A stretch of 47,731 nt of DNA from Cyanobacteria bacterium OH_CBB_238 (lineage in GTDB: Bacteria > Cyanobacteriota > Vampirovibrionia > Gastranaerophilales > Gastranaerophilaceae): positions 1 through 47,731 of the forward strand of contig JAEYQN010000130.1 of NCBI GenBank assembly GCA_023409995.1. Reading direction: 5' to 3'. The notes under the pieces are model-generated. The model was not told the DNA's origin. It saw nothing but the letters and a program-made list of their open reading frames with translations, and searched no databases. The position numbers were made by a program, and so were the translations under genes. Below are positions 47,269 through 47,731 of the stretch, piece by piece (positions within the stretch are counted from its first letter, which is position 1; every line of letters begins with the position of its first letter).

Positions 47269-47731
47269 TCATCCATTGATTGCAAAATAAACTTCTTTCA
47301 AGCGCTTTTTACTCACATGGGTATACAATTGAGTAGTCGAAACATCAGAGTGCCCCAAGAGTTCTTGAACTACACGCAAATCAGCACCATTTTCCAACAT
47401 GTGAGTCGCAAATGAATGTCTAAATGTATGAGGAGAAACATGCTTGTTAATTTTTTTCCCCAAATTTTGAATAATCAAATAAACATCTTGCCTTGTTACT
47501 ATTCGTGCATCTTCTGTTATAAATAGCCTTTTTGAAGTTAAATTATATTTTTTTACCGTAAATTCACGTTGTTTTAAATAGTCTTGAACAGCAGATTTAG
47601 CTTTCATTCCAATTGGAATAATTCTCTCCTTTGAACCTTTTCCAACACATCTAACATAGTTTTTTGATAAATCAATGTTTTGCAATTGAATATTGATTAA
47701 TTCTGAAACCCTTAATCCAGCAGCATACAAA
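47269..47731 (-). CDS. xerD: Xer-type tyrosine recombinase, partial
   Basis: The frame leaves the window on its 5' side; 154 C-terminal residues are seen. They hold the catalytic domain: Arg in YAAGLRVSEL, Lys in VGKGSKERIIP, His-x-x-Arg in SPHTFRHSFATHML, His in LGHSDVSTTQLYTH and the Tyr nucleophile in QLYTH. It resolves chromosome dimers with a partner recombinase. XerD and XerC cannot be told apart from this part; the symbol is tentative. The stop is 10 bases before metF starts. Confidence 0.85.
   Translation of the reverse strand, partial: LYAAGLRVSELINIQLQNIDLSKNYVRCVGKGSKERIIPIGMKAKSAVQDYLKQREFTVKKYNLTSKRLFITEDARIVTRQDVYLIIQNLGKKINKHVSPHTFRHSFATHMLENGADLRVVQELLGHSDVSTTQLYTHVSKKRLKEVYFAING

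Overview
The window is AT-rich (roughly one third G+C by eye), densely coding DNA that uses the standard code. Most genes have a clear AGGAG-type ribosome site, and TTG and GTG starts are common. A TolC-type outer-membrane protein, an HlyB/HlyD type I secretion pair and an RTX-like substrate point to a diderm bacterium. The polyprenyl synthase with cyanobacterial/plastid-like motifs, the DUF212 (divergent PAP2) protein, the GT5 glycogen synthase and the AT-rich fermentative housekeeping set would fit a non-photosynthetic relative of Cyanobacteria (Melainabacteria/Vampirovibrionia, for example Gastranaerophilales). That placement is inferred from gene content and was not tested by phylogeny. 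No insertion sequence, CRISPR array, rRNA or tRNA gene was found, and no stretch over 300 bases lacks a gene.

Layout. 1-6.55 kb: 3' end of a secreted RTX-like protein, a hairpin terminator, then tolC-hlyB-hlyD and a GT4 glycosyltransferase on the plus strand. 6.57-8.27 kb (minus): ndk, tgt and a 37-codon ORF. 8.4-16.06 kb (plus): a 589-aa TPR protein, a DUF5989-SxtJ-carbamoyltransferase trio whose 51-aa first member is easily missed, then polA with a small exported protein. 16.1-17.6 kb (minus): pyruvate kinase. 17.7-20.1 kb (plus): ArsB/NhaD-type transporter and ruvB. 20.1-23.8 kb: mostly minus-strand YhcH-like protein, tandem GNAT, ribBA and ribE, with one tiny plus-strand gene. 23.9-25.65 kb (plus): folK and an HI0933-type flavoprotein. 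25.66-26.4 kb (minus): Bax-inhibitor-1/YccA protein. 26.5-32.6 kb (plus): enolase, dihydrolipoyl dehydrogenase, gatA, a TPR/NHL exported protein and an unrecognised 261-aa protein. 32.6-37.6 kb (minus): uridine-kinase-like ATPase, HAD phosphatase, patatin phospholipase and a frameshifted pnp. 37.8-43.1 kb (plus): rsgA, polyprenyl synthase, DUF212, histidine kinase, hisS. 43.2-47.7 kb (minus): unrecognised 151-aa protein, glycogen synthase with a long membrane-like N-terminal extension, metF and the end of a Xer recombinase.

Most of the window is ordinary core metabolism and information processing. The accessory parts are the secretion operon with a terminator between substrate and exporter, the carbamoyltransferase trio, and a few lineage-restricted-looking proteins (31.8, 43.2 and the N-terminus of the 43.7-46.2 kb gene). 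Two oddities in core genes stand out: a one-base frameshift in pnp and a four-cysteine tail on enolase. A probable leaderless transcript for rsgA is also predicted. I see no convincing wholly new system; the best candidates are listed as findings.
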